DNA from: Paraburkholderia sp. BL25I1N1
Lineage (GTDB): Bacteria > Pseudomonadota > Gammaproteobacteria > Burkholderiales > Burkholderiaceae
Reading direction: 5' to 3'
Assembly: GCF_003002025.1 (NCBI RefSeq)
Contig: NZ_PVZB01000006.1
Span: 62,001-126,000, forward strand
Length of the DNA stretch: 64,000 nucleotides
The position numbers were made by a program, and so were the translations under genes. This document shows positions 26,359 to 34,906 of this stretch, in pieces. Position 1 is the first letter of the stretch; every line of letters begins with the position of its first letter. Below the pieces are notes generated by a model, which did not search any database, was not told the DNA's origin, and saw only the letters and a program-made list of their open reading frames with translations.

Positions 26359-27135
26359 TCAATCGCGATAGCTGGTATCGAGGCGGTCGAGTTTGCGCAG
26401 CAAGGCGGGCCATTCGAGCGCACCCTCAATGGCGCCGCCATCGTACAGTTGTTCCGCCGTGCGTGCGGCGACCGCGTCGCCCGGCACCACGAGTTGCGCG
26501 CCGCATGCCTGGGCCTGTAACTGGATCTCGCATGCCTTGAGCAGCGTTGCCATCAGCACATAGGCTTCGGCAACCGTGCGGCCCGTGGTCAGCGTGCCGT
26601 GATTACGCAACAGCATGGCGGGCTTGTCGGCGAGATGCGCGACGAGGCGCTCGCCCTCCGCGGGTGAAAACGCGAGGCCTTCGTAATCGTGGTACGCGAG
26701 TTGGCCGTAAAAGCGCAGCGCGTGTTGCGAGGCGGGCAGCAGGCCGGCCGGTTGCGCGGAGACCGCCACGCCCGCCGTATTGTGCAGATGCATCACGCAG
26801 AAGGCATCGGCGCGTGCCGCGTGGACCGCCGCGTGCAGCGCGAAGCCGGTCGCGTTCACCGCATGTTCGCTCGCGCCGACAACGTTACCCGCGATATCGA
26901 TCTTCACGAGATTCGAGGCGCGCACTTCATCGAAGGCGAGGCCGAACGGGTTGATCAGAAAGTGGCCGGGCTCGCCCGGAACACTTGCCGAGATATGCGT
27001 GTAGATCAGATCGTCCCAACCGTTGAGCGCCACAAGCCGGTAGGCCGCGGCTAGGTCGACACGGGTCTGGCGCTCCGCGTCGGACAATGGCCCTGTTTCC
27101 GCGACGTGGCCGGCAGGGGTGTGAGTGAATGACAT
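26359..27135 (-). CDS. Class II aldolase/adducin family protein
   Basis: A 258-residue protein of the class II aldolase fold. The N-terminal AAAYRLVALNGWDDLIYTHISA, the metal-site histidines in VMHLHNTAGV, and the LLRNHGTLTTGRTVAEAYVLM segment with another conserved His are all present. Members act as sugar-phosphate aldolases, epimerases or decarboxylases. This subgroup with GWDDLIYTHIS is often annotated only as class II aldolase/adducin. The start at 27135 has AGGAGA seven bases upstream; an upstream extension lacks family character. It lies between a urea channel gene and a tautomerase gene on the same strand. Confidence 0.87.
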   Translation of the reverse strand: MSFTHTPAGHVAETGPLSDAERQTRVDLAAAYRLVALNGWDDLIYTHISASVPGEPGHFLINPFGLAFDEVRASNLVKIDIAGNVVGASEHAVNATGFALHAAVHAARADAFCVMHLHNTAGVAVSAQPAGLLPASQHALRFYGQLAYHDYEGLAFSPAEGERLVAHLADKPAMLLRNHGTLTTGRTVAEAYVLMATLLKACEIQLQAQACGAQLVVPGDAVAARTAEQLYDGGAIEGALEWPALLRKLDRLDTSYRD

Positions 27136-27220
27136 GTCTGTCTCCTGAATCCGGAAATTGCTCGATCGCCGAAACGCGTGCGTGCGGGCGCGTGGCGCTT
27201 GGCGAGACTTCGTGGCCTGA

Positions 27221-28174
27221 CTAGCTCGCGCGCCTGGCCGGAACCGGTGTCGTCGCGCGGCGTGTGGTGTCCACAGGTTGTGCTGGTTCAAAGGGGGCCA
27301 CGCCATGCGCCGGGCGCTGTGTGAGCCACTGCACGCTCCACGTCGCGAGGACGAAGGGCGCGGTCATGACCGGCCAGCCGAAGTATGCCGCCGCCGCTTG
27401 CAGCACGCTCGACAAGGCCACGCCGCCGAGCATCGCGACGAGGCGGCAGTCCGCTAGCGCGAGCGCGGTCAGCACGCCGTTGAATCCTAACAGGCCGGCG
27501 TCGAACGACGCCATCGTTGCGCCGGGCAGCAGGTGCGCGGCGCTGGCGAGCGCCGCGCCGATCAGCGCCCGCAGCGCATGCCTGCGCGACGCCGCCGCAA
27601 TCCCGAGCAACACGAGCAAACCGGGCAACGCGCCCGACGCAAAACCGGTTTGCGCGAAACCTGCAAGCAAGCCGCCGCCCCATTGCGTCACGTTCGTCGC
27701 GCTCGTCACGTGCGCCGGGCTTGCGGTGACCGGCGGCGCGTTGAAGGTGATCATCGGCAGCCAAAGCCACGTGACGATCAGGCACGGGCTCGAGAAAAAG
27801 CCCAGTCCACGCTCACGCAGCCAACGCGACCACGGCGCTAACAGCCACGCCGTGCAGGTGGCGGCGAGAATCGCCACCGCGCCCGCTGTCGCATTGTCGG
27901 CAATGAAGTTGAAGGCGGCCAGCCCCGCCAGCGCGCCGTTGAAACCGTGCAGTCCGGCGCGCGTATCGTCCTCGCGATAGCCGGCCAATACCGCGCTCAC
28001 GTTGGCCGCGACCGCACCCATCAGCGCCGCGCAGGCGAGGCGCGGGTCGTAGAGCAGCCATGCGGCGAGCAGGCACGCGCCAGTGAAGGCGTTTGGTTGC
28101 AGCACGATCTGGCCGAGGCTGCGCAACAACGTGCGCAAGGCGGCGGATCGAGCTTCGGTTGCGACGGGGTGCAT
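27221..28174 (-). CDS. Urea transporter (UT family)
   Basis: A 317-residue polytopic membrane protein with the internal two-fold repeat of urea channels. Segments resembling LGQIVLQPNAFTGACLLAA and GLHGFNGALAGLAAF in the first half are echoed by GLLGFNGVLTALAL in the second. The repeated GFNG motif and the QPN motif are the UT selectivity-filter marks. It should allow passive urea passage across the inner membrane. No urease genes are in the window. The start at 28174 is chosen because residues upstream are not channel-like. The C-terminal tail is Pro/Thr/Arg-rich. Confidence 0.85.
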   Translation of the reverse strand: MHPVATEARSAALRTLLRSLGQIVLQPNAFTGACLLAAWLLYDPRLACAALMGAVAANVSAVLAGYREDDTRAGLHGFNGALAGLAAFNFIADNATAGAVAILAATCTAWLLAPWSRWLRERGLGFFSSPCLIVTWLWLPMITFNAPPVTASPAHVTSATNVTQWGGGLLAGFAQTGFASGALPGLLVLLGIAAASRRHALRALIGAALASAAHLLPGATMASFDAGLLGFNGVLTALALADCRLVAMLGGVALSSVLQAAAAYFGWPVMTAPFVLATWSVQWLTQRPAHGVAPFEPAQPVDTTRRATTPVPARRAS

Positions 28175-28432
28175 GATGGGAAGGCAGTGTGTTTTCAATG
28201 TTGCGCAATTCCGCTGTCCGGGCGTCGGGCGCGCGTCGGGGTAGGAGGACTTCGAACCGCGAGCATAGGCCAGCCACGCCGCGCTGGGCATCGCGTGCGT
28301 TGATAGTGGCTATTTGCGATACCTGCCCGCCATACCATGCGTCGCCGAAACGAAAATTTTCGCGCTACGATATGAAGAACCCGGCGCGGCCCGGCAGAAC
28401 CCGGTCGCGCCGTCCAACGAGGAGGCAGGCAG

Positions 28433-28987
28433 ATGCGTGAATTACGGTGGGCATCGGAAGAGGGCGACGGCATCGAACATCTGGCGTTCGACGCGCACGA
28501 GGACGGCTTCGCGGTGGAAAGCGTCGTGGTCGGCCAGCGTTACGGAAAGTCGTATGGCCTGCATTACAAGGTGCGCTGCGACTCGCAATGGCGCACACAG
28601 TACGCGTGGCTGAAGATCGTCGGCGGCGGCGAACTGGAGTTGCATGGCGATGGCGCCGGCCATTGGCACGATGGACACGGCCTCGCGCTGAGCGCGATCG
28701 AGGGCTGCATCGACATCGATATCGCCGCTACGCCGTTCACCAACACGCTGCCGATCCGTCGCTTGCAACTGGCCGAAGGCGAGCGTCAACCCATTTCGGT
28801 GGCGTATATATCGACGCCCGATTTGCAGGTCACCCGTGTCGAACAGGCGTACTCCTGCATCGAGTTGCATCGCGAGTATCGCTACGAGGGCATCTTCCGC
28901 AACTTCACGGCAGATATGAAGGTCGACGACGACGGCCTCGTGATCGATTATCCGACGCTGTTCACACGCCTGCCGCGCGGGCGTTGA
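28433..28987 (+). CDS. Putative glycolipid-binding protein (PF06475 type)
   Basis: A 184-residue soluble protein with the PF06475 layout. Recognisable segments are an N-terminal EHLAFDAHEDGFAVESVVVG, the repeated basic/aromatic YGLHYKVRCDSQWRT, the LHGDGAGHWHDGHG turn, and the C-terminal EYRYEGIFRNFTADMKVDDDGLVIDYPTLF. The family is named for structural likeness to glycolipid-binding proteins; its function is not settled. GAGGAGG lies upstream of the ATG. The 3' end overlaps by 26 bases the end of the convergent lipid-type operon. Confidence 0.82.
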   Translation: MRELRWASEEGDGIEHLAFDAHEDGFAVESVVVGQRYGKSYGLHYKVRCDSQWRTQYAWLKIVGGGELELHGDGAGHWHDGHGLALSAIEGCIDIDIAATPFTNTLPIRRLQLAEGERQPISVAYISTPDLQVTRVEQAYSCIELHREYRYEGIFRNFTADMKVDDDGLVIDYPTLFTRLPRGR

Positions 28988-29925
28988 GTGTAGACGGCGC
29001 GGCCCAGCCGCCATGGTCCGCGCGATGCCGCTCCACGAAGCGTTCGATACTCGCCGCGATCCGTTCGGATTCGCGCAGCACGACCCAATGGCCGGCATCG
29101 ATCTCATTGCGCTCATACGCGCCGAGCCAGCCCTCCAGCCCAAGCGAGAGCGCCGGGCCGACGTACCGGTCACGCAGCGGCACGATGAATTGCACCGGCG
29201 CGTGCGCATGACGCGCGCGCGGGCGCAACAGCTTGTCGATGAAATTGGCGCGGTACATTCAGGCCGTTGAGCGCGTTGCGCAGCTGCGCGGGATCGGGCG
29301 CGGGGCGCACGCGTTCCGTCACGCGCAGCCACAACGGCCACAGGCGTGCGGCGCCCACGCGCCACACAAGTTCGGGCAACCACGGCAAATGAAAGAAGAA
29401 GATGTACCAGGACTTGAGCGTTTGCCGGACGCCGCTGCCGAACGGGCGTTTCGTTGTCGGCTGTGCGGTTCGAGCGGCGCCGTCGCGTTCGCTCTCGCTC
29501 TCGCCGCGCAAGCCGAAAGACGCGTGATCGAGACACGGCCCTGAGATCGACGTGTACGAAGCGATGCGTCCTTTGAACGCCGGGTCGGTCACGGCTTCCC
29601 AGCTTTGAATCGAGCCCCAGTCGTGGCCGACCAGGTGGAACGGCCGCGCGCCACAGGTTGCGTCGGCGACCGCCGCAAGGTCGGCGGCGAGGCGTTCGAG
29701 CCGGTAAGCGTGGCGCGTGGCCGGCGCTTCGGAGGCGCCGGCGCCGCGCACGTCGTAGGCAATCACACGGTAGCGCGTGTCCAGATGCGCGCGCACCGGT
29801 TCCCACACGGCCGCCGAGTCGGGATAACCGTGCACCAGCACGATTGGCGGCGCGTCGCGCGGTCCGCTCACGTACACCGTGAGCCGCACGTCGCCGGCCT
29901 CGACCGACAGCGTGTCGCGTATCAC
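28962..29925 (-). pseudogene. Epoxide-hydrolase-like alpha/beta hydrolase, frameshifted
   Basis: The first two thirds encode an alpha/beta hydrolase with the HGYP oxyanion motif and the nucleophile elbow LVGHDWGS. The Asp nucleophile is the type seen in epoxide hydrolases and haloalkane dehalogenases. The reading frame then breaks near 29258-29265. The next frame continues homologously as YRANFIDKLL and ends with the catalytic-His region EIDAGHWVV. Adding one base would restore a protein of about 320 residues, so this is a single-base deletion or a sequencing error. The GTG start overlaps the upstream stop codon (GTGA), making it the last gene of a four-gene operon. Confidence 0.8.
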
Positions 29926-30803
29926 GCGGCCGCCTGCACACCGCGCCGCGCGGCCTTGCGGGCGCTCGGCGTGAGCGCATTGGCGGCATCGACCGCGGCG
30001 ACGAGACCCTCGATGCGTGCCAGTTGCACACGGTTGTCGTGATCCCACGGATGGAAGCCGGGCCGGAAAAAGCTCAGCCATTCACCTGCGATGCGCGGAA
30101 ACACACCATGACGTGGGCCATACAGATACTTCACGACGCGCCACATGCCGCGTAGATGACCGCCGCGTTTGCGATCGGCGATGAGCAACCGCACGTGGTA
30201 GTCGAACACGATCAGCCAGAACGTCAGCGTCGTGGCGAGCATGGTGCCGGTGCGCAGCAGATAGCGGCCGAGCCCGGGTTTGAGCACGGCGTTCCATACG
30301 TCGTAGGAAACGGACTTGTGCTCGGTTTCCTCGAGCGCATGCCAGGTCCACATCTGCGTATAGCCTTCCACCGAACCGCCGATGCGCGACGCGTCTTCCA
30401 GCAGCAGGCCGGCCAGCATCGCCGTGTAGTGTTCGAGGCAGACGGTGACGGCGAGCTGGTAAGAATGCGGCAGGACTTTGCGGCCGAAGTTGAGAATCGC
30501 CCACAGCCGTTTGTCGAGCTTGTGCGCGGGCAGGCCGGCTGCCTGCAGCAGATCGTTGTATTCGACATGCTCGCGCGTATGCATGGCTTCCTGGCCGATG
30601 AAGCCGAGCACCTGCTTCTTCAGCACAGGGTCGTCGATCTGATCGCGGTAGTTGCGCACGCTGTCCATGAAAAAACGCTCGCCGGCCGGAAACAGCAGCG
30701 AAAGCGCGTTGAAGAAGTGTGTCACATGCGAGCCCTGCACGTGCCAATCGCAGGCACGTTCCGGCGGCAAATTAAAACGGAGGTCGCGGCGAATCGGCAT
30801 CAT
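29922..30803 (-). CDS. PF10118 predicted metal-dependent hydrolase
   Basis: A 293-residue protein of family PF10118. Two ExxH motifs, EAMHTREH at about residues 72-79 and EETEHKS at about 158-164, resemble the paired motifs of ferritin-like di-iron proteins, so a di-iron centre is plausible. A hydrophobic stretch, MLATTLTFWLIVFDYHV, near residues 188-205 suggests membrane association. The family is named a hydrolase from bioinformatic prediction only. GGAG seven bases before the ATG at 30803 supports the start. The gene sits 82 bases after the SDR gene and overlaps the hydrolase gene. Confidence 0.85.
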   Translation of the reverse strand: MMPIRRDLRFNLPPERACDWHVQGSHVTHFFNALSLLFPAGERFFMDSVRNYRDQIDDPVLKKQVLGFIGQEAMHTREHVEYNDLLQAAGLPAHKLDKRLWAILNFGRKVLPHSYQLAVTVCLEHYTAMLAGLLLEDASRIGGSVEGYTQMWTWHALEETEHKSVSYDVWNAVLKPGLGRYLLRTGTMLATTLTFWLIVFDYHVRLLIADRKRGGHLRGMWRVVKYLYGPRHGVFPRIAGEWLSFFRPGFHPWDHDNRVQLARIEGLVAAVDAANALTPSARKAARRGVQAAA

Positions 30804-30885
30804 GGCGTTTCTCCCTGTGATTCTCGATGAATTGCTGATCGGGATCGAATGACGTACGTGGCGCCCGGCAAAGAAGTCCGGCGCA

Positions 30886-31794
30886 TCAGGCGCGCTTGCC
30901 GTCCATCTGCGCGGCGCGCCGCGCGCGTTTTTCGGCGATGCGTTTCATGCGGCGCGTTTGTATCACCACGAGTGCCTGATAGGCGGCCGGCAGCGTGCGC
31001 GCCAGCCAGTCGGCGGCTCGCGCGTCGCGTCCGATCAGCACGCGCCGCTTGTTTCTGCGCACGCCGTCGAGAATCACGCGCGCGGCTTCGTCGGCGCTGG
31101 TGATGAAAAACTTTTCGAAGTCGTCCTTGCCTTGCTGTTCGGTTTCCAGCATGAAGCCGACCATGTTCGTCGCGATGCGGCTCGATTGCGCGATGCTCGT
31201 GCGGATGCCGCCCGGATGCACGCAGGTCGCCGAGACGCCGCATTTCATCAGGTCGAGTTCCTGGCGCAGCGCTTCGGTAAAGCCGCGCACGGCGAATTTG
31301 GTCGCGTTGTACCCGCTCATGCCGGGCTGCGAAAACAACCCGAACACGCTCGACGTATTGACAATATGGCCGTCGCCGGAGGCCTTGATGTACGGCAGAA
31401 ACGCTTTCGTGCCGTGCACCACGCCCCAGAAGTTGATATCGACGATCCACTCCAGATCCGCGTAATCCATCCCTTCGATCGTGCTCGACAGCGCGACGCC
31501 CGCGTTGTTGAACACGAGATTGACGCCCTGATGCTGCGCGGCCGTTTCGGCGGCCCAGTCGAACATCGCGGCGCGCTCGGCAACATCGAGCACGCGGGTG
31601 GTGATACGCAACGGCGAACCGACGATCCGCGGTGCCGCGGCTTGCGCCAGCTGTGCGGTTTCGGCGAGGCTCGCGGCATTGCGGTCGGCGAGCGCGAGGT
31701 GGCAGCCTTCGCGCGCCAGTTGAATCGCGAGCGAGCGGCCCATGCCCGAGCCTGCGCCGGTGATCGCGGCGACTTTGTCGGTAAAGTTTTTCAT
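30886..31794 (-). CDS. Short-chain dehydrogenase/reductase
   Basis: A 302-residue classical SDR. It has the cofactor motif TGAGSGMGRSLA at about residues 12-23, the structural NNAGVA motif, the catalytic Ser in NTSSVFGLF and the YxxxK pair in GYNATK. The aspartate in LALADRN suggests NAD rather than NADP preference. The C-terminal extension, rich in Arg and Lys, resembles SDRs linked to flavin monooxygenases and lipid metabolism. GGAG lies eight to nine bases before the ATG at 31794. It is the second gene of the leftward operon behind the monooxygenase and likely oxidises or reduces an alcohol/ketone intermediate of that pathway. Confidence 0.88.
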   Translation of the reverse strand: MKNFTDKVAAITGAGSGMGRSLAIQLAREGCHLALADRNAASLAETAQLAQAAAPRIVGSPLRITTRVLDVAERAAMFDWAAETAAQHQGVNLVFNNAGVALSSTIEGMDYADLEWIVDINFWGVVHGTKAFLPYIKASGDGHIVNTSSVFGLFSQPGMSGYNATKFAVRGFTEALRQELDLMKCGVSATCVHPGGIRTSIAQSSRIATNMVGFMLETEQQGKDDFEKFFITSADEAARVILDGVRRNKRRVLIGRDARAADWLARTLPAAYQALVVIQTRRMKRIAEKRARRAAQMDGKRA

Positions 31795-31830
31795 TGGTTT
31801 ATCTCCGGTTCTCCCTGAACGGTGCCTTTT

Positions 31831-31854
31831 TCGTTGTCGTTGTCGTTGTCGTTG
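31831..31854. repeat. Four tandem TCGTTG hexamers
   Basis: Four exact copies of a six-base unit lie in the 74-base gap between the monooxygenase stop and the SDR start. Copy-number change would alter only the spacer, not a protein. Confidence 0.8.
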
Positions 31855-31868
31855 TCTTTTATGTGTGG

Positions 31869-33470
31869 TCAGGCTGTTTCCACAGGCGCGGAAGCAGCGC
31901 CGCCATGAGCATGCGTGCCGTGCGCTGAACCCGGCGACACGCTCGCCACATGCGGTGCGGGCGAATACGCGAGGTAATCGGCCATGCTGAAGGTGCTGGT
32001 GGCCTGGCGGAATTTGTAGGCAAATCCCGGCCACAGCGTCGTGTTCTTGCCGGTCGACGGATCGAGATACCAGCTCTTGCAGCCACCTGTGGACCAGATC
32101 GCGCGGCCGAGCTTCTGCTGGATCTGCTCGTTGTACGCGCGCTCCACATGCGGACGCACTTCGATGGCGTCGGCACGTTCAGCATGCATCGTCTTCAGCG
32201 CGCGCAGGATGTACTCGACCTGCGACTCGATCATGAACACCATCGAGTTGTGGCCAAGACCCGTGTTCGGTCCAACCACCATGAAGAAGTTTGGATAACC
32301 AGGTAATGTCGTACCGAGGTAAGCATGCGCGCCGTCGCGCCACGTATCGACGATATCGACGCCGCCGCGCCCGCGTACCACGCCGCGCGGAAACGGGTCG
32401 GCCACCTGGAAGCCGGTGCCGAAGATCAGGCAGTCGGCGCGATGACGCGCGCCGTCGCTGGTGACGACCGCGTCTTCCTCGATGCGCGCGATGCCGGCGG
32501 TCGTCACCGAAACGTTCTGGCGCGACAGAGCGGGGAAGTAATCGTTCGAAATCAGCACGCGCTTGCAGCCCATTGTGTAATTGGGCGTGAGCGCGGCGCG
32601 CAACTGCGGATCGCGCACCTGGCGGCGCAGATGCCGCTCCGCGGCTTTCTGCGCGGTCTTCATCAGCGACGGATGAATCGCGAAACCCAGGGCGCGCGAT
32701 TCGAGCATGCAGTAGAGTGCCGAGCGCATGATCTTCTGCGTGAACGGCAGGTGTTTGAACAGCCATCGCTCCAGCGGTCTGACGGCGCGGTCGGCCTTCG
32801 GCATGATCCACGGCGGCGTGCGCTGGAACAGGTCGAGATGCGCGACGCGCGGCGCGATCTGCGGAACGAACTGGATCGCGCTCGCACCCGTGCCGATCAC
32901 GGCGACGCGTTTGCCTTCGAGCGAATAGCTGTGATCCCATTGCTGCGAGTGGAAGGTCTTGCCTTTGAATTTTTCGAGGCCGGGAATGTTCGGCACGGCC
33001 GCGCGCGACAGGCCGCCCATAGCCGAAATCAGCACGCGTGCCGACCATTGTCGGCCGTTCGCAAAGGTCAATTGCCAGCGGTGGCGCGCTCCGTCGTAGA
33101 TCGCGCTGGCCAGTTCATGGCCGAAACGCAGATGCCGCTCGACGCCGAAGCGCTGCGTGCAGTCTTCGAGGTAAGCGCGGATTTCCGGTTGGCGCGCGAA
33201 CATGCGGGTCCAGCGCGGATTCGGGGCAAAGGAGAACGAGTAGACGTGGGATTGGACGTCGCACGCGCAACCGGGGTAATGGTTGTCGCGCCACGTGCCA
33301 CCGACCGAATCGGCCTTTTCGGCAACCATGAAGTCCGTGACGCCGGACTGGCGCAGGCGGATCGCCATGCCGAGGCCCGCGAATCCGGTCCCGATGATGG
33401 CGATGTCGGTTTCGATAGGCGCTAACGCTTCGGGCGCCGCGGCGTCGTGGAGCATCGTGCGTGCGTTCAT
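31869..33470 (-). CDS. Flavin-containing (Baeyer-Villiger-type) monooxygenase
   Basis: A 533-residue flavoprotein monooxygenase. It has the FAD motif IIGTGFAGLGMAIRL at about residues 25-39, the segment SVGGTWRDNHYPGCACDV, the Baeyer-Villiger fingerprint FKGKTFHSQQWD, and the NADP motif VIGTGASAIQFVPQIA. The fingerprint ends in D instead of P, as in several members. Such enzymes insert oxygen into ketones or hydroxylate with NADPH. The gene heads a leftward operon with an SDR, a PF10118 protein and an epoxide-hydrolase-like protein. AGGAG eight bases upstream fixes the start. Substrate is unknown; a long-chain or cyclic ketone is a reasonable guess. Confidence 0.88.
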   Translation of the reverse strand: MNARTMLHDAAAPEALAPIETDIAIIGTGFAGLGMAIRLRQSGVTDFMVAEKADSVGGTWRDNHYPGCACDVQSHVYSFSFAPNPRWTRMFARQPEIRAYLEDCTQRFGVERHLRFGHELASAIYDGARHRWQLTFANGRQWSARVLISAMGGLSRAAVPNIPGLEKFKGKTFHSQQWDHSYSLEGKRVAVIGTGASAIQFVPQIAPRVAHLDLFQRTPPWIMPKADRAVRPLERWLFKHLPFTQKIMRSALYCMLESRALGFAIHPSLMKTAQKAAERHLRRQVRDPQLRAALTPNYTMGCKRVLISNDYFPALSRQNVSVTTAGIARIEEDAVVTSDGARHRADCLIFGTGFQVADPFPRGVVRGRGGVDIVDTWRDGAHAYLGTTLPGYPNFFMVVGPNTGLGHNSMVFMIESQVEYILRALKTMHAERADAIEVRPHVERAYNEQIQQKLGRAIWSTGGCKSWYLDPSTGKNTTLWPGFAYKFRQATSTFSMADYLAYSPAPHVASVSPGSAHGTHAHGGAASAPVETA

Positions 33471-33593
33471 CCGATCCGTCTCCTTTTACCTTCTAAACTG
33501 TTACATTGGTTGATGTAACAATAGAGGCTGGTAACGGATGACGCAAGTTGACGGTTAGACGCCCGCCTCTAGGCGCGGAGGCCCGCCGCCGGG

Positions 33594-34586
33594 CTACTTT
33601 GCGGCCAGTGCCGACGTGATTTCGCGGTTTTGCCAGACGCTGTCTTTGACGATGATTTTCGCCGGGATCAGATTGGCGCCGTAGAACGCATCGGCGACGT
33701 TCTGCTGCGAACGCACGATCTCGTCCGTGACGGCGGTGGTGCCATACGGATAGCGGCGCACCCATGTTTCGACCAGCTTCTGATCGAGACCGACCTTCGG
33801 CGCGATCAGCGCGGCGGTTTCCACCGGGTGCGTGTTGACCCACAGCCCGGCGGTGCGCAACTGTCCAAGAATCGCGCCGATCACGTCGGGATGCTGCTGC
33901 GCGAAGTCGCGCGTCGCTTCATAGAAGTTGTACGGGGCGTTGAGTTCGGTGTAGTCGGCCAGCGTGCGCGCTTTCAACGCCTGCTGCGCGGACGCGTAGT
34001 ACGGATCCCAGATCACCCATGCATCGACGCTGCCGCTTTCGAAGGCGGCGCGCGCGTCGGCGGGCGGCAGGTACACCGGGCGAATATCCTCGTAGCGCAG
34101 GCCCGCTTTCTTGAGCGCTTCGAGTATCAGATAGTTCGAGCTGGAGCCTTTTTGCAGCGCGACGCGTTTGCCTTTCAGATCGGCCACGCTATGCAGCGGC
34201 GAGTCGCCTTTGACGAGGATCGCCTCGGCGTGGCGTCCCGAAGGCTCGGCGCCGACGTACACGAAGCGCACGCCGCCGGCTTGAGCAAACACCGGTGGCG
34301 GCGCGCCCGTGTAGCCGAAGTCGATGCTGTTCGCGTTCAACGCTTCGAGCAGCTGCGGGCCAGCGGGGAATTCGAACCACTTGATGCTGTAGCCGAGCGG
34401 TTTGAGTTTTTCGTCGAGCGAGCCTTGCGCCTTGAGAATCGCGAGCAGCCCCGATTTCTGATAGCCGATGCGCAGTACCTTGGCCGGCTCGCTGCCGTTG
34501 CCGCCGGTCTGCGCGGTGGCGTTCAAGGTGGTGAAGGCCGCGAGCAAGGCGGCGAGTTGAAGCGAATAACGGGCGTGACGGACCAT
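33594..34586 (-). CDS. ABC transporter substrate-binding protein, aliphatic sulfonate type (SsuA-like)
   Basis: A 330-residue periplasmic binding protein. A signal peptide covers about residues 1-25 (ends near NATAQ). The mature part has the SsuA-type opening LRIGYQKSGLLAILKAQG, then FPAGPQLLEALNANSIDFGYTGAPPPVFAQA and DAWVIWDPYYASAQ. These are typical of aliphatic sulfonate or taurine-like ligands. The ATG at 34586 has GGAG at good spacing; the in-frame ATG at 34601 is an alternative giving five more residues. No SsuB or SsuC gene and no monooxygenase of the SsuD type is adjacent, so it is an orphan receptor here. Confidence 0.87.
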   Translation of the reverse strand: MVRHARYSLQLAALLAAFTTLNATAQTGGNGSEPAKVLRIGYQKSGLLAILKAQGSLDEKLKPLGYSIKWFEFPAGPQLLEALNANSIDFGYTGAPPPVFAQAGGVRFVYVGAEPSGRHAEAILVKGDSPLHSVADLKGKRVALQKGSSSNYLILEALKKAGLRYEDIRPVYLPPADARAAFESGSVDAWVIWDPYYASAQQALKARTLADYTELNAPYNFYEATRDFAQQHPDVIGAILGQLRTAGLWVNTHPVETAALIAPKVGLDQKLVETWVRRYPYGTTAVTDEIVRSQQNVADAFYGANLIPAKIIVKDSVWQNREITSALAAK

Positions 34587-34906
34587 CCTGCGAATCTCCA
34601 TTGCGTTCGATTGGTGTGGCCGCCGTGGGTTGTCTGCGGGCTTCGTTCGGTCCGCTAAAAGCATGGCGCGGACTCGCGGATGCGGCAGAAAACGCGTTGC
34701 GGCGACGTTCGGGGATCGTCGCATGGAGCTCGCGCGGTTCAAACGAAGCAATGCAGATTTGAATATGACGCGGGGCGGAACATGCGCGGTCCCGGTGCGT
34801 CCAGCGAGCACGCGCAAGCGGGCGTGCGTATAAGCACGAGTGAAGGCGAAGGGTAGTACGCGGGCGCAGGCGGACGCGAAGGCGAGAGCGAGACCGCGCG
34901 TGCAGA
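34587..34906. other. Intergenic stretch without recognised features
   Basis: About 320 bases between the SsuA-like gene and the MerR gene upstream of it. I see no gene, clear hairpin or operator; it presumably carries the promoter of the SsuA-like gene. Confidence 0.45.

Noticed and set aside
28442..30031. 529-residue minus-strand frame over the lipid-type operon end
   Set aside because: Arg-rich shadow in another frame; the real protein in this region is the frameshifted hydrolase.
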